From NCBI GenBank assembly GCA_004794785.1, contig SJOL01007044.1, forward strand, positions 131,529 to 195,528: a stretch of 64,000 nucleotides of DNA, written 5' to 3'. This document shows positions 62,741 to 64,000 of this stretch, in pieces. The DNA comes from Opisthorchis felineus (Eukaryota > Platyhelminthes > Trematoda > Opisthorchiida > Opisthorchiidae). A program made the position numbers and the translations under genes. The notes beneath the pieces were generated by a model, which worked only from the letters and a program-made list of their open reading frames with translations, did not search any database and was not told where the DNA came from. The first letter of the stretch is position 1. Each line of letters begins with the position of its first letter.

Positions 62741-63330
62741 TTTTGCGCTACGCTACTTGATTTGAAAGAAGTTGACCGGGTCAGCCTCATGGCCAGTGTC
62801 TAACGGATGTCTGACTTTCAATGATGATTTGGCATTTGATCTGACGTTTTTACTGGCAGCACCAGGACTGCGTAAATCTTTCTGCAGAATATTCTGCTTG
62901 ATATCTGTGAGTCCTGCTGATATATGCTTCTCCGCAAGAAAACTCGTAGACCACATAAGAGGCAGACAGACTGGACAACCCGGGCTCACCCTTGTGCAGA
63001 TTACATCCTCTAGTGATCGATGTGAGATATAATTTGGTTGCAGTATAAATACGTTTTGAAGCAAAAGTGAGTTTGCGTCTTAGGTCGATACTAACGTGGT
63101 CACCTTTGAATTTAGGGAACACTTATATGTCATTCTTGGTGGCTGGATGAACCAAGGTTATTTGCATTCCGGGACTAATCTGGATAAAACGCTCTGGATA
63201 ACCATTCTGAAGCAGAGATTTATTCCAAAATTCCTCCTCCTTTTCTGTTTGTCCGTCTGCAAGGTCTGCTCGTTCTATAGAATAAACTCCTTGCCAGCCC
63301 TCGCTTATGAGAAATCGGGACATAGCTAGG
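62741..63330 (-). mobile_element. Penelope-like element relic: linker and GIY-YIG-type endonuclease
   Basis: On the minus strand the order is the C-terminal part of a Penelope-like retroelement. The linker with EEEFWNKSLLQNGYPERFI (about 63240-63180) precedes the fragment RRKLTFASKRIYTATKLY (about 63085-63030). The GIY-YIG-type core YVVYEFSCGEAYISRTHR follows at about 62960-62900. In a shifted frame, SSLKVRHPLDTGHEADPVNF (about 62830-62770) matches the family's H..DTGH.VDP..F ending. Active relatives typically read YEFSC.C...YIGRT; here one cysteine region is shortened and G is replaced by S. Frameshifts separate the pieces. The reverse transcriptase itself is not seen upstream (63.33-64.0 kb), so the copy is 5'-truncated or continues as unrecognisable sequence. 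Confidence 0.75.
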
Positions 63331-64000
63331 CAACTGAAGCAAACGATTTGTTTACCTCAGTATTACTTAGACGACCTGTACATTTCAGCCACTCTATTTA
63401 CATTACTCTCACGTTTTTTGTCCGCTACACACATATGGTAGCATATCGCAACATGTCTTCGGTCGGTTTTAAAAGCTAACTCTTTGGGATCAATGCAAAA
63501 ACCCTCCTGCTACCCAGTTCAGTGGATCGGTGTCTATGAATTAGAGTAGCCTATCGAGCGTATTTATTTGCCGACAATCTTTAGGCAATTTTTGAGGAAC
63601 ACTGAACGTCCAATCTGATTTACAATGCAGTTTTTGTATGTCATTTTGCGAACTTTTCTGAACTAAATGTTTTGGCTCCCACAGTCTTACGTACGAATAA
63701 AAGGTAAATCCTTCCTTTTTATAAGAGCCTTCCAGGTTTCCGTCACTGATTGTTGAACCTCCAGACAAAACAAAACTTAAACCGTCTAAGTTTCTACACA
63801 GACTACTAGATACGTTGCTGTCACGAAGCCGCTGGGCGCCACTATTTATTTTACGCATCCTTAGCTTTTGATAAACACAACCACGAATGCATGCCAGCGT
63901 TCACTTACCTACAGCAACGACACATTAAGTAAAGCTGCAAACTGATTGGTTGTCTGGATGCAAGTCATAACTTTGCCGTTTACTTGACTTACCTATCTAG
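63331..64000. other. Unassigned sequence next to the Penelope-like relic
   Basis: A 105-codon minus-strand open frame (63541-63858) lies upstream of the relic in its orientation, but I see no reverse-transcriptase motif in it. No gene called. Confidence 0.4.

Overview
The window looks like gene-poor nuclear DNA of a flatworm, most likely a trematode and probably an opisthorchiid-type liver fluke. This rests on my recognition, without any search, of decayed transposon translations and short interspersed repeats typical of those genomes. Base composition is moderate (low-to-mid 40s % GC by eye). There are no operons, Shine-Dalgarno sites or long tightly packed reading frames, and almost all open frames are of the length expected by chance.

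Layout: 1-20 kb is mostly unrecognised intergenic or intronic DNA with one tRNA-derived SINE (4.8-5.0 kb, minus strand). At 20.0-20.8 kb lies the 3' end of an APE-type LINE, and at 29.0-29.8 kb the reverse transcriptase of another. At 39.6-41.0 kb is the 5' half (leader, endonuclease and start of the linker) of a third. All three are broken by stops and frameshifts. A Penelope-like element relic with a GIY-YIG-type domain lies at 62.7-63.3 kb on the minus strand. A short dispersed repeat occurs about nine times (9.3, 25.9, 26.2, 30.4, 31.2, 31.3, 44.1-44.3, 58.7 and 61.1 kb). Its complete copies contain a hammerhead-ribozyme-like core.

The most striking structure is at 25519-26712: two 340-base, about 97% identical inverted arms whose loop carries two same-orientation copies of the hammerhead repeat plus nested hairpins. 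A second near-perfect palindrome (132-base arms, 9-base loop) lies at 47093-47365, and a third, older palindromic repeat at 60001-60143 has a relative at 23.1 kb.

The only convincing host coding sequence is an open frame at 52425-53217 on the plus strand, ending at a consensus splice donor. It encodes a secretory or membrane-anchored N-terminal portion with a furin-like site. Its last ~30 residues resemble the beginning of an FGF-type beta-trefoil; this is a hypothesis, and I did not find the following exons. The genes do not form a pathway: the window is a transposon graveyard around one probable exon.
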